Origin: Roseburia sp.
GTDB taxonomy: Bacteria; Bacillota; Clostridia; Lachnospirales; Lachnospiraceae
Direction: 5' to 3'
DNA: 32,404 nucleotides
Assembly: GCA_022771695.1 (NCBI GenBank)
Contig: JALEKJ010000032.1
Location: 1 to 32,404, forward strand
Made by a program: the position numbers and the translations under genes. Under the pieces are notes generated by a model that was not told the origin of the DNA, did no database searches, and saw only the letters and a program-made list of their open reading frames with translations. How positions within the stretch are numbered: the first letter of the stretch is position 1; each line of letters opens with the position of its first letter. Positions 14,703 through 23,321 of this stretch are shown one piece after another.

Positions 14703-17456
14703 CTATGATTCATCGTCCACCTTGAATGAGTTCATGGTCTCTTCCGACAATCCATCCATGAGATAATTTCGGCTTTTTTCTTTACTTTCTTGATAGTTTT
14801 CCATCAACATTCTGCCGGCACGCACAACCTCTTCTTCAAATTCCCGCGCAGACAAAAGCTGACACCCTGATCCACGTATGATAATCTGTTCCAGCCCGTC
14901 AGAGGTTGCAACCGTGACATGATATTTTCGTCCGTGCTCCTTTGCAAACTTCTCGATATACTGATCTGCCGTCTCCGCTTCTCTCGTGTATACCACATGA
15001 ATATTGTGATAATCAAAAATTTCCGTCTTATGACCTACTACACGATATGCATCAAACACGACAATCAGCTTACACCTGCGGATGCCCTGATAATTACATA
15101 GAATATCTAAAAGCTTTCCACGCGCACCATCAATATTTTTCTGTGCAAGCTCTGCCAATTCCCTCCACGCAAAAATAATATTATAGCCGTCCACCAACAG
15201 GTATTCCTCCGCAGGCAGCTTTGTCTGATAATCTCTTGTCACTGCTGCCACAGCCGCTTTATCGCGTCCACGCAACTTAAATCTGTTCTTTGCAGGAACA
15301 GATTTATCCCTCTTATTTGCATTGTATGTCTGTGCTAAAATTCTGTCAATCTCCTCTGTGCCAATCCATGCCTCTTCTTCTCCATCCAAGCGCCCGCGCT
15401 TCGCTTCCGGTAATAGCTTCTCCGGCAAAAACGCTTCCTCCTCGTGCATGTTCTCCGACAGGCAGCTTGGCAGATGCATATATTCTGCCACACTGTCCCA
15501 AGGCACGATAAATCCGGCACCATGAGCACAAAAGACGGAATCCGGCGTATGTTCCATATCCCGTTCCGCTTCGTAGCCGATTGCAGCGACAACCTCCTCT
15601 GGATTATGGCAAGGCAAATAACCTTTATTCGTCACAGAAAGCCTTCCCTGTCCTTTTGTATAGGAAATGACCTCCTTTTGATAATTCTGCATGGTCGCTA
15701 CCGGCGCGCTTCCCGTCAGGCATCGCATGCCTTTCACTCCCCCTGCATTCTGTGCACTTTCCTCCCAGCCGGCATCATAATCCAAAGAACCATGCATGCG
15801 CTCGATATCCATCATTGCCCGGCCTACTGCATTCTCCGGCACTTCCAGAACAAAATCATAATACGGTTCCAATAAGACTGACTCTGCCTGCATCAAACCC
15901 TGACGCACGGCACGATAGGTCGCCTGCCGAAAATCGCCGCCCTCCGTATGCTTTAAATGCGCTTTTCCGGACACCAGTGTAATCTTCATATCCGTAATCG
16001 CAGATCCGGTAAGCACACCGATATGTTCACGCTCCTGCAAATGTGTTAAAATCAGACGCTGCCAGTTCTTATCAAGTACATCCTCGCTGCACTTTGCCGC
16101 AAACGTAAGTCCACTGCCATGCTCTCCCGGCTCCAGCAGAAGATGCACCTCCGCGTAGTGGCGCAACGGTTCAAAATGTCCAATCCCCTCCACCACATTC
16201 GCGATGGTCTCTTTATACACGACATGTCCCTCGCCAAATTCCACCTCAATGCCAAATCGCTCTTTTATCAGGCTCTTTAGCACCTCTGTCTGCACTTCTC
16301 CCATCATCTGTACCAGGATTTCACGAAGTCTTTCATCCCAGACAATATGAAGTTCCGGTTCTTCCTCCTCCAAAAGGCGCAGCTTTGGCAACATGATAGC
16401 TGCATCCAGCCCCTCCGGCAAAAGAATCTGATAGGTAAGAACCGGCTCTAATATCGGCATATCGGATGCCTGTTCACTGCCAAGGCCTTCTCCCGGATAA
16501 GTGTAAGAAAGCCCCGTAACGGCACACACAGCTCCTGCCGCAAGTTCATCTGTTGTCTCATATTTTTCTCCGGAATAAATGCGAATCTGGTTTACTTTTT
16601 CTTCCCAGTGCCGGTTCTCTTCCTCACCTGCCGCCACGCTCCTTTTCATACCGCGAAGTGCCTGCTTTACGATAAGGCTTCCCCCTGTAACTTTCAGATA
16701 CGTAAGCCTTGTTCCTTGCTCGTCCCGGGCAATTTTAAAGACCTTTGCACCAAATTCACTTGGGTACTCCGGCTCTCTTACATAGTTTACAAATGCCTCT
16801 AAAAACTCTGCAACGCCTTCCATCTTAAGCGCGGAACCGAAGAAACATGGAAACAGTCGCCGCCCCGCAATCAATCCCGCAATATCTCTTTCGTCTACAC
16901 TGCCATCCTTAAGATAACGCTCCAATACATTCTCATCGCACATGGCAATGCTCTCATAGAAATGCTCTGTATCTCTATCTGAGAAATCAATACAGTTCTC
17001 ATGCAGAATGCCCCGAAGTTCATCCAACAGCCGTTCCCTGTCCGTCCCCTCCTGATCCATCTTATTGACGAACAAAAATACCGGTATCTGATAATGTGCA
17101 AGCAATCTCCAGAGCGTCTTTGTATGCTCCTGCACTCCGTCTGCACCGCTTACGACCAGAATCGCATAATCCAGCACCTGTAAAACACGCTCCATCTCCG
17201 CTGAAAAATCCACATGACCAGGTGTATCTAAAAGCGTCAGCATAGCCCCCTGCAGCTTTATCACTGCCTGTTTGGAAAATATCGTGATTCCTCGCGCACG
17301 CTCCAAGGCATAGGTATCCAGGAAAGCATCTCCGTTGTCCACACGTCCTGCTTTCCGGATATTCCCGCTTAGATAAAGCATTGCCTCTGATAAAGTTGTC
17401 TTTCCGGCATCTACATGTGCCAGCACTGCCGTACAGATTTTTTTCTGATTACTCAC
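14703..17456 (-). CDS. TetM/EF-G-like translational GTPase fused to a YacP/Rae1-type NYN endonuclease domain
   Basis: This 917-aa protein starts with GTG 17456, using GGAAGAGAGA inside the end of the upstream ATPase gene. Residues 1-670 match ribosomal-protection/EF-G family factors: P-loop AHVDAGKTT (13-21), switch I ARGITIF (54-60), DTPGH (77-81), NKMD (131-134), then domains II-V. Residues about 750-885 are a YacP/Rae1-type NYN domain: VDGYNIIFAW (755-764), VVFDAY (799-804), EAETADQYIE (826-835) and ATSDGLEQ (850-857), with candidate metal ligands D756, N759, D802, E828, D831 and D853. Rae1 of Bacillus subtilis cleaves mRNA in the ribosomal A site, while TetM binds near the same site with GTP. 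A residue 690-745 linker joins the two. The likely role is GTP-dependent nuclease action or quality control on ribosomes (inference); tetracycline resistance is not implied. Confidence 0.88.
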   Translation of the reverse strand: MSNQKKICTAVLAHVDAGKTTLSEAMLYLSGNIRKAGRVDNGDAFLDTYALERARGITIFSKQAVIKLQGAMLTLLDTPGHVDFSAEMERVLQVLDYAILVVSGADGVQEHTKTLWRLLAHYQIPVFLFVNKMDQEGTDRERLLDELRGILHENCIDFSDRDTEHFYESIAMCDENVLERYLKDGSVDERDIAGLIAGRRLFPCFFGSALKMEGVAEFLEAFVNYVREPEYPSEFGAKVFKIARDEQGTRLTYLKVTGGSLIVKQALRGMKRSVAAGEEENRHWEEKVNQIRIYSGEKYETTDELAAGAVCAVTGLSYTYPGEGLGSEQASDMPILEPVLTYQILLPEGLDAAIMLPKLRLLEEEEPELHIVWDERLREILVQMMGEVQTEVLKSLIKERFGIEVEFGEGHVVYKETIANVVEGIGHFEPLRHYAEVHLLLEPGEHGSGLTFAAKCSEDVLDKNWQRLILTHLQEREHIGVLTGSAITDMKITLVSGKAHLKHTEGGDFRQATYRAVRQGLMQAESVLLEPYYDFVLEVPENAVGRAMMDIERMHGSLDYDAGWEESAQNAGGVKGMRCLTGSAPVATMQNYQKEVISYTKGQGRLSVTNKGYLPCHNPEEVVAAIGYEAERDMEHTPDSVFCAHGAGFIVPWDSVAEYMHLPSCLSENMHEEEAFLPEKLLPEAKRGRLDGEEEAWIGTEEIDRILAQTYNANKRDKSVPAKNRFKLRGRDKAAVAAVTRDYQTKLPAEEYLLVDGYNIIFAWRELAELAQKNIDGARGKLLDILCNYQGIRRCKLIVVFDAYRVVGHKTEIFDYHNIHVVYTREAETADQYIEKFAKEHGRKYHVTVATSDGLEQIIIRGSGCQLLSAREFEEEVVRAGRMLMENYQESKEKSRNYLMDGLSEETMNSFKVDDES

Positions 17457-17463
17457 GTTATTT

Positions 17464-19179
17464 TTATCTCTCTTCCTGTATCAATAACTTCCGGTATCGG
17501 TTGATGCATGCAAAAATTTCCTGACGCCTTGGCATCGCAAGTCCACACGGCAGATAGCTGCCCTCACAGACAGCCGCAAGTCCCTTTTTCTCTAACAGGC
17601 GCTCTAACTCATCCACGCTCTCCCTTAAGGTGCGTCTGCCGTCAAAAATATGCCCCTCAGCATATTTAAGCAAATATGCAAGCGCTGAAAGCTGCTCACT
17701 GTCTGCAAGCTGCTCCACATAGCGTACATCGATGTTTTCCCGATTAATCGAGATGCCATCTCTGCCCATCGTCTTTAGCTTCATACGGCTGTCCTCTTTA
17801 AATGCACGCTCCGGGCGGACGCGGCGTTCAAACGACGGCTTTGCCTGCTGTGGCGGCGTTGCCACCGGCATCGGGAAACGCTCTGCTTCTTTTTTGGCAA
17901 ACTCTGTAATCTCCACCGGTTCATACTGATTCATCTGAATGATGCAGTCCGCCTTATGGAAATAGGAACCGGAACTTCCCGCCACCAAAATTGTTGAAAT
18001 ACCAAAATTCTCATATAATTCCCGGATACGGTCAATAAACGGCGTAATCGGCTCATCCTCCCGATTCACCACGCGCTGCATCAATTCATCACGAATCATG
18101 AAATTCGTTGCGCTGGTATCTTCATCAATTAAAAATGTCTGTGTACCGGATTCCATCGCTTCCATGACGTTCGCTGCCTGCGAAGTACTTCCGCTCGCAT
18201 CCTCGGTACAGAAAGCTTTCGTGTCTTTCTTATTTGGAAGATTACTGATAAACATGGAAATATCCACGTTCTTGATACTTCTTCCATCCTCTGCACGAAT
18301 CTTCATCGCCGTGTCTTCCGTAATGACATACTCTCTGCCGTCTCCCGCAATGTGATTGTAGACACCCAATTCTAACGCCTTTAAAAGAGTAGACTTTCCA
18401 TGATAACCGCCGCCCACAATCAGCGTGATTCCCTTTCTGATTCCCATACCGCGAAGTGCTCCGCGATGCGGCAAAGGAATTGTAACCTCCAGTTCTTTTG
18501 GCGAAACAAACTTCACCGCATCCTTCATTGGTCTGCCGGACACACCGGATTCCCGTGGCAACACCGAATTGTTTGCCACAAACGCACATAAATCATGTTC
18601 TTTTATATATGCTCTGATTGCCTGCTGGTCCTCTGCCAAATCTGCGGCTTGCGCCACGGATTTCGCATCTAAAGCCGGATAGAACAGGCTCTTTGCCACA
18701 CATTTCGGCAAAAAGTCAAAAAAGATTTTCTCTAATTCTCTGGAATTTACGGTGCGTCCATTGGCAGGGAAGCCCACCTCAAAGCGCAGGATGATATCGC
18801 CATTCCTTTCATCCATCTGACATGCAGTGCGCTCCAGCACCTCCTGTCCCGGTCGGCTGACCGCCATAAGCCCGCTCTTGCCTGAACCTTTTGCCTGAAA
18901 AGATACCTTCTCCAATTCTCTGCCAAACTGCCTGAGCAGATAATCACTGAGCGCAACACGTCTGCATTTCATCTGATAATGCTCTGTCGGAAACTTTGCC
19001 GCGCTTCCCTTGATATGAACACTCACCTTTGATGGAGAAGCAAACGGGTCTCCCTGCACATGGTCGATAGAGAGCACATAATTTCCAAAATCATAGCTTC
19101 CTCTCGTATCCTTGTATGCCGGATATCCTTTATGGTCAATTTTCTGTAATAGATTCTTAAGTTCTGCCTGTGACTGCAT
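17464..19179 (-). CDS. ABC-class P-loop ATPase (PF09818-type)
   Basis: This protein belongs to the soluble ABC-ATPase group of unknown function. Counting from the upstream ATG at 19191, it has Walker A GGGYHGKST (260-268), a signature-like ASGSTSQA (332-339) and Walker B TFLIDEDTSATNF (352-364). SIDHVQGDPFASPS near the N-terminus is also typical. There is no transmembrane part, so it is not a transporter by itself. ATG 19179 is preferred because the first ATG sits one base after GAGG, while ATG 19179 has GGAAG five bases before it; 19191 remains possible. Its end overlaps the ribosome binding site of the GTPase-nuclease gene, seven bases apart, which suggests the two are made together. Its substrate is unknown; RNA or ribosome remodelling is a guess. 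Confidence 0.85.
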   Translation of the reverse strand: MQSQAELKNLLQKIDHKGYPAYKDTRGSYDFGNYVLSIDHVQGDPFASPSKVSVHIKGSAAKFPTEHYQMKCRRVALSDYLLRQFGRELEKVSFQAKGSGKSGLMAVSRPGQEVLERTACQMDERNGDIILRFEVGFPANGRTVNSRELEKIFFDFLPKCVAKSLFYPALDAKSVAQAADLAEDQQAIRAYIKEHDLCAFVANNSVLPRESGVSGRPMKDAVKFVSPKELEVTIPLPHRGALRGMGIRKGITLIVGGGYHGKSTLLKALELGVYNHIAGDGREYVITEDTAMKIRAEDGRSIKNVDISMFISNLPNKKDTKAFCTEDASGSTSQAANVMEAMESGTQTFLIDEDTSATNFMIRDELMQRVVNREDEPITPFIDRIRELYENFGISTILVAGSSGSYFHKADCIIQMNQYEPVEITEFAKKEAERFPMPVATPPQQAKPSFERRVRPERAFKEDSRMKLKTMGRDGISINRENIDVRYVEQLADSEQLSALAYLLKYAEGHIFDGRRTLRESVDELERLLEKKGLAAVCEGSYLPCGLAMPRRQEIFACINRYRKLLIQEER

Positions 19180-19209
19180 ATTTTCTTCCATCCTCGCTTT
19201 CTGTCAATG

Positions 19210-20733
19210 TTACATCTCGTCACGCGCCAATTCCGATAACAACTCTGTCTTTCTTGTTCCGACAAGAAGCTGCTCATTATACTGCTTATAACGCTCACAT
19301 GCATGCTCCGATAAAAACAGGGCAGACTCGCTGTTAATCGTGAGCTCTGTCACGAAAACGACCATCTCCTGTCCGTTCTCGAATGCCTGCTCCATAAAGT
19401 CGAATGCAAACTCTAACGCCTGCGCCGTTTCGGTCTCAAGCTGCGCTAATTTTTCTTTCTGTTCCTGAAATCCTGCACTTGCGCTCGTAAAACATGCCTG
19501 TGCAGTTATGTTGTTTTCTGCGGTTTCCACAGATTCTTCTGTCGACGGGCAATTTTCTCTCAACATTCCCAGCAGACGCTTCTGCAGGCGTTTCTCATCA
19601 TTGCTGTAGCTTCCGGTCTCCTCCGCCAACGCAAGCGCACGCTCCCGCTCCTCTAACTGCATACCATAAAGAGCAACCGGATTCTCCGCACTCTCTACAG
19701 CACCGCGATATTCTTTTAAAAATACAAACCATTCGTCCGTCAGATAACGTTCCTCTGCCGTCTGTCGGAATCGTGCATTCAATCCATCTAACAACAGATT
19801 CGTGACCGCAATCCGCTCATCGAATGCTGCTGCATAGACGCGTGCATAGACTGCCGGTTTCACTCTTCCTGCAAGAATTTCCGGAATGCCATAATCATCC
19901 TGATATTTCCGGTACAAATCAAAGTACGCCGCCGCATCCTCTGCGACCTCTGCGTGATGTAAGAACTCATGGATGACTGTCTCATCCACCGGAAGATTCA
20001 TCTCCTCATAAACGCTCATCAGATTTGACAAGTCCTCCCAGCCTCTCGCCGTTACAAACTGCATACCATCCACATCCGCTTCCACACGGTAAAAGTTACG
20101 CGGACGCAATTCCAAATAGCTTAAAATCGCTCCGTGAATATGCTGTGCTCTCGCATACTCCTTCCATACTTTAAAATCTGCTTCCACCGTCATGTAACGC
20201 ACACGGTCCAATGTCACCATATCAAAATCCCGCACGGACTTGTTGTACTCCGGCGGGTTTCCCGCTGCCACAATCAGCCATCCCTGCGGCACTGCCTGAT
20301 TTCCAAAGGTCTTGCACTGCAAAAATTGCAGCATTGTAGGTGCCAATGTCTCCGATACACAGTTAATTTCATCGATAAACAGAATTCCCTCTTTCTGTCC
20401 GCTGTCCCTGATTTTCCGATGCACGCTTGCGATAATCTCGCTCATCGTGTATTCCGTAACCGAATAGCACTTCCCGTCAAACTCCTCTTCCTTGATAAAC
20501 GGAAGTCCAACTGCACTCTGTCTCGTGTGATGCGTAATCGTATATGCCACCAGACCGATTCCCAGCTCTCTTGCAATCTGCTCCATAATCTGCGTCTTGC
20601 CGATTCCCGGCGGTCCCATTAAAAGCACCGGGCGCTGTCGGATTGCCGGAATCTTATATTCGCCGACCTCATTTTTTGCCAGATATGCCTGCACAGTATG
20701 CTTAATCTCGTTCTTAGCCTGCTTGATATTCAT
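19210..20733 (-). CDS. MoxR-type AAA+ ATPase
   Basis: Start ATG 20733 has GGAAGGAAATAG upstream and gives 507 residues; the 20757 start lacks a good site. Features are Walker A GPPGIGKT (40-47), Walker B LFIDEIN (118-124), sensor 1 AAGNPPE (156-162), and a long C-terminal helical region with heptad-like Glu/Ala-rich segments (about 400-450). MoxR ATPases work with VWA proteins as chaperones that insert metals or remodel complexes. Here the VWA partner lies directly upstream, 55 bp away. The C-terminal region is longer than in the minimal MoxR (about 330 aa) and may mediate contact with the other operon products. Confidence 0.9.
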   Translation of the reverse strand: MNIKQAKNEIKHTVQAYLAKNEVGEYKIPAIRQRPVLLMGPPGIGKTQIMEQIARELGIGLVAYTITHHTRQSAVGLPFIKEEEFDGKCYSVTEYTMSEIIASVHRKIRDSGQKEGILFIDEINCVSETLAPTMLQFLQCKTFGNQAVPQGWLIVAAGNPPEYNKSVRDFDMVTLDRVRYMTVEADFKVWKEYARAQHIHGAILSYLELRPRNFYRVEADVDGMQFVTARGWEDLSNLMSVYEEMNLPVDETVIHEFLHHAEVAEDAAAYFDLYRKYQDDYGIPEILAGRVKPAVYARVYAAAFDERIAVTNLLLDGLNARFRQTAEERYLTDEWFVFLKEYRGAVESAENPVALYGMQLEERERALALAEETGSYSNDEKRLQKRLLGMLRENCPSTEESVETAENNITAQACFTSASAGFQEQKEKLAQLETETAQALEFAFDFMEQAFENGQEMVVFVTELTINSESALFLSEHACERYKQYNEQLLVGTRKTELLSELARDEM

Positions 20734-20788
20734 CGTCTCTATTTCCTTCCATCGCAATATATGTTTCTGTCGCTTTACTTCTTAACTT

Positions 20789-22117
20789 TCAGTTTCCCGC
20801 CACTTCAAATTCCTCCGGCTCTAAGCGAAGCTGCATTGCCCAAGGGGGTACTGCGGCGTCCTCATACGCCTCCAAAAAAAGAAATGCCGTCTGATAATCC
20901 GGACGCTTTTTCGGATAAATTCCCTTCCCATCCGTAAAATACAAAAGTCCGTTCAGATTCAGAAGTTCGCCCCGTTCTCTTAATTCATTCACGTAGGCAA
21001 ACGTCGGTCGAAAGTCTGTGCCGCCACCGCCAATCAACTGAAACTCTGTCAAAAAGTGTTCTAATTCCCTTTCTCCGGTAATCCTTACATCACTGCGGAC
21101 AGCGTTGTCACATTGTAACACGCGGATGACAGAATCCGTAAAAAAGCTGTCGCTCTGCTTTAAGATATCCACCGTCTCTCTTAAAAATTGCTCTACCAAT
21201 CCACTGCTGGTGGAATAGCTAGTATCTATCACAATCACAAACTCCCTGATTTTCTTTGTCTCTCTGCTCTCAAGTGGCTCGATGAGCGGCATGTTGCCAT
21301 ACAGCTTTAGTCCATACGTATAATAATTCAAATCAAACTCATCCGGATCGCTGCGCAGTTCTTCTCTTCGCACTGCGAACCTCTTTAAAAAATCACGATA
21401 GCTACGCCTGCTGCGCTCTGCCGCAAACTGAGCTGAGAGAAGTTCCTCGCCCTCCTTTGTCTCATCCCCCCTGCGTTGCTGCTCCATGCGCGTCTGTCTG
21501 GCAATCTTATTCCATTTCTTCTGACTTGCCGCTGCTGCCTCCTGCTTCACATTGCCGTCCTGCTGCTTCGGCCAATATCTGTGGTCATCCGTGTAAAACT
21601 CCTGCTCTAACGCAGCAATCTGCTCTCGCCCGTTTTCTTCTGATTCCAGTTCGCGCAGCATCCGATAGATAACGGCAGCAGAAACACCCTCCTTCTTTTC
21701 TCGCAGTTGCTCATAGAGCTCCCTGCGCAAAAAGCTAAGAATACGTCTTGTGCACTTCTTGTCCATCCTATCAATCACATATTCCACGGCTATGTCGCAG
21801 GCAATATGCCAAAGCCGTCTGTCACGGTTCCCGCCAATCCACAGGTGGAAAAAAAGACAGTGTAACACAGTATGCAGGTACACACGGTTTAAGAAAAATG
21901 CATTCTGTCGAAACACACGAAGCACCTGCTCCGTCGAAAAGCAAAGCCAAGTTCCATCGGTCGCAAATGTCTGCACGGACGCGTCCGCTTTCGGCTTCAG
22001 CCCAGAAAGCGCTATGTCAAGGAAACGCAGTTCCAGATAAATTTCATTGCGGGTATAGTCAAGAATTTTCTCAGACATCTCGACTTCCCATTCTGTCTGT
22101 GTCTTCACATGTTCCAT
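20789..22117 (-). CDS. VWA-like protein with N-terminal metallopeptidase-like domain (DUF2201 type)
   Basis: This 442-aa protein starts after AAAGGAGGAG. The N-terminal domain holds HTVLHCLFFH (82-91), a HxxxH...H arrangement typical of the predicted metallopeptidase half of these proteins. A charged, flexible middle (about 190-240) follows. The C-terminal VWA-like domain carries a MIDAS site: DTSYS (298-302), GGTD (365-368) and TDG (395-397). The pairing of this architecture with a MoxR ATPase is a known bacterial chaperone arrangement. It likely recognises a target that the ATPase remodels. Whether the peptidase half is active is unclear, since the canonical HExxH glutamate is absent. Confidence 0.87.
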   Translation of the reverse strand: MEHVKTQTEWEVEMSEKILDYTRNEIYLELRFLDIALSGLKPKADASVQTFATDGTWLCFSTEQVLRVFRQNAFFLNRVYLHTVLHCLFFHLWIGGNRDRRLWHIACDIAVEYVIDRMDKKCTRRILSFLRRELYEQLREKKEGVSAAVIYRMLRELESEENGREQIAALEQEFYTDDHRYWPKQQDGNVKQEAAAASQKKWNKIARQTRMEQQRRGDETKEGEELLSAQFAAERSRRSYRDFLKRFAVRREELRSDPDEFDLNYYTYGLKLYGNMPLIEPLESRETKKIREFVIVIDTSYSTSSGLVEQFLRETVDILKQSDSFFTDSVIRVLQCDNAVRSDVRITGERELEHFLTEFQLIGGGGTDFRPTFAYVNELRERGELLNLNGLLYFTDGKGIYPKKRPDYQTAFLFLEAYEDAAVPPWAMQLRLEPEEFEVAGN

Positions 22118-22138
22118 ACCTACGTCTCCTCCTTTCTG

Positions 22139-23209
22139 CTAAAAATCATCAAATGAATAGCGTTCCTCCACCGGCTTGGGCGGAAAAAACCGTTCTTTCG
22201 CGCGCAAAAAGGACGCAGCTCCCTTTGCCCATTCCTGCTCCGTTGCAAGGCGGATACATACGTCTATATCCACCGCCGTAAGAAGCCCCTGTTCACATAG
22301 GAACCAGACCGTTTCCTCATCCTGTGCACACACAGCGGAAGCGCAGACTGCACCTGCATGTGTCCCGATATATCCCTCATACAATATTCGCTCCGTCTCG
22401 CCTAACTCCACCGGATAGAGCAACCGGTTCATCGCAATCCGGCAAAGCGTTTTTTCCCGCTCTTCGGCACACGCCTTAGGAAAAATGGTATCGTACAACC
22501 GAAAATCGACTGCTCCGTCCCTTACGCACTGCCTCGCACGGAATCCCTCTCCCTCGATGTTTCTTCCAAACAAATGAGCCGGTGCAATCTCATCATAGCT
22601 CTCATAATATTCCGGAAAAAACAGCCTTGCTTTAATTCCGTTTTCTCCCTCAAACGTCACTTCCATATCGGATGTTATCTGTGCTAAAATCTGGCGGATA
22701 CCGATGGATGTCTGACATCCGCTACGCACCGTCATATGATGCAGCTTATGGCAATTCATAAAGGCATCGCCGCCGACTTCCTGCACTCCGCCTCCGAGCG
22801 AAATCTGCGCAAGCTTGGTACACTGATAAAATGCATAACTTTCTATCTTCTTCACACAATCCGGCAAAATCACCCGTTCAACGGCTTGTCCGGCTAATTC
22901 CCGCAAGCCCTCATCTGTCATCCCCGCAGAAAAATCTTCCGAAGAGCATATCTCCCCGGAAGACTTATCGTATCTTGTCCTTTTCTCATATTTGAGCATC
23001 TGTGTTCGCCCGGCGAAACAGTATGCTCCAATCTCTGTCACCGGATGTCCTTCTAACTGCTCCGGCACATAAACCTCCGATGTCTGACCATACACACGCA
23101 GTAAGCGTATTCCGCCCGTATCCGTATATTTCCAAAAATACTCATATATCATAATCGCATTTCCATGAATCCTTGTTTTCTGTTCTTCTAAGTGTATCAT
23201 TTCAGGCAT
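22139..23209 (-). CDS. LRR_5 (BspA-like) leucine-rich repeat protein, intracellular
   Basis: This 356-aa protein has LRR_5-type repeats in its first half: PEQLEGHPVTEIGAYCFAG (about 49-67), then LPDCVKKIESYAFYQCTKL (115-133) and GGGVQEVGGDAFMNCHKL (about 138-155). There is no signal peptide, unlike surface BspA proteins. The C-terminal half is helical, rich in Ala, Glu and Cys, and unfamiliar. It is first in the eight-gene operon, 21 bp before the VWA gene, and is likely a target-recognition or scaffold subunit. The start is uncertain: ATG 23209 lies inside a hairpin and far from GGGGAGGG. ATG 23200 or ATG 23152 (GGAA eight bases upstream) are alternatives. Confidence 0.75.
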   Translation of the reverse strand: MPEMIHLEEQKTRIHGNAIMIYEYFWKYTDTGGIRLLRVYGQTSEVYVPEQLEGHPVTEIGAYCFAGRTQMLKYEKRTRYDKSSGEICSSEDFSAGMTDEGLRELAGQAVERVILPDCVKKIESYAFYQCTKLAQISLGGGVQEVGGDAFMNCHKLHHMTVRSGCQTSIGIRQILAQITSDMEVTFEGENGIKARLFFPEYYESYDEIAPAHLFGRNIEGEGFRARQCVRDGAVDFRLYDTIFPKACAEEREKTLCRIAMNRLLYPVELGETERILYEGYIGTHAGAVCASAVCAQDEETVWFLCEQGLLTAVDIDVCIRLATEQEWAKGAASFLRAKERFFPPKPVEERYSFDDF

Positions 23210-23225
23210 TTTTTTTCAATGCCTG
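23203..23225. other. Hairpin covering the annotated start codon of the LRR gene
   Basis: CAGGCATT (23203-23210), 7-nt spacer, AATGCCTG (23218-23225): perfect 8-bp arms. In the minus-strand mRNA the start codon sits in the 3' arm, directly after the purine-rich GGGGAGGG (23226-23233). No U-tract follows, so it is not a terminator. It may control translation of the operon's first gene, or show that the true start is further downstream. Confidence 0.5.
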
Positions 23226-23249
23226 CCCTCCCCAAGATTTTCATTTCTA

Positions 23250-23277
23250 TTGACGCAAAAATGTTGTATACTATATT
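23250..23277 (+). promoter_or_regulatory. Promoter of the KdpD-like kinase/regulator operon
   Basis: TTGACG (23250-23255) and TATATT (23272-23277) with a 16-bp spacer. The predicted start is near 23284, 38 bp before the kinase ATG. No convincing minus-strand promoter for the LRR operon was found in the same 112-bp divergent region; TATAGT overlapping this -10 on the opposite strand is a weak candidate. Confidence 0.7.
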
Positions 23278-23321
23278 TAATTATTTATCATTCTATTCCC
23301 CAGAAAGGGCATCCTATACCT

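Noticed and set aside
14703-17456. Tetracycline resistance gene of the TetM/TetW type
   Set aside because: The GTPase part resembles this group, but the GTG-started operon gene with a nuclease-like extension and no attenuator leader or mobile context looks like a chromosomal factor of other function.
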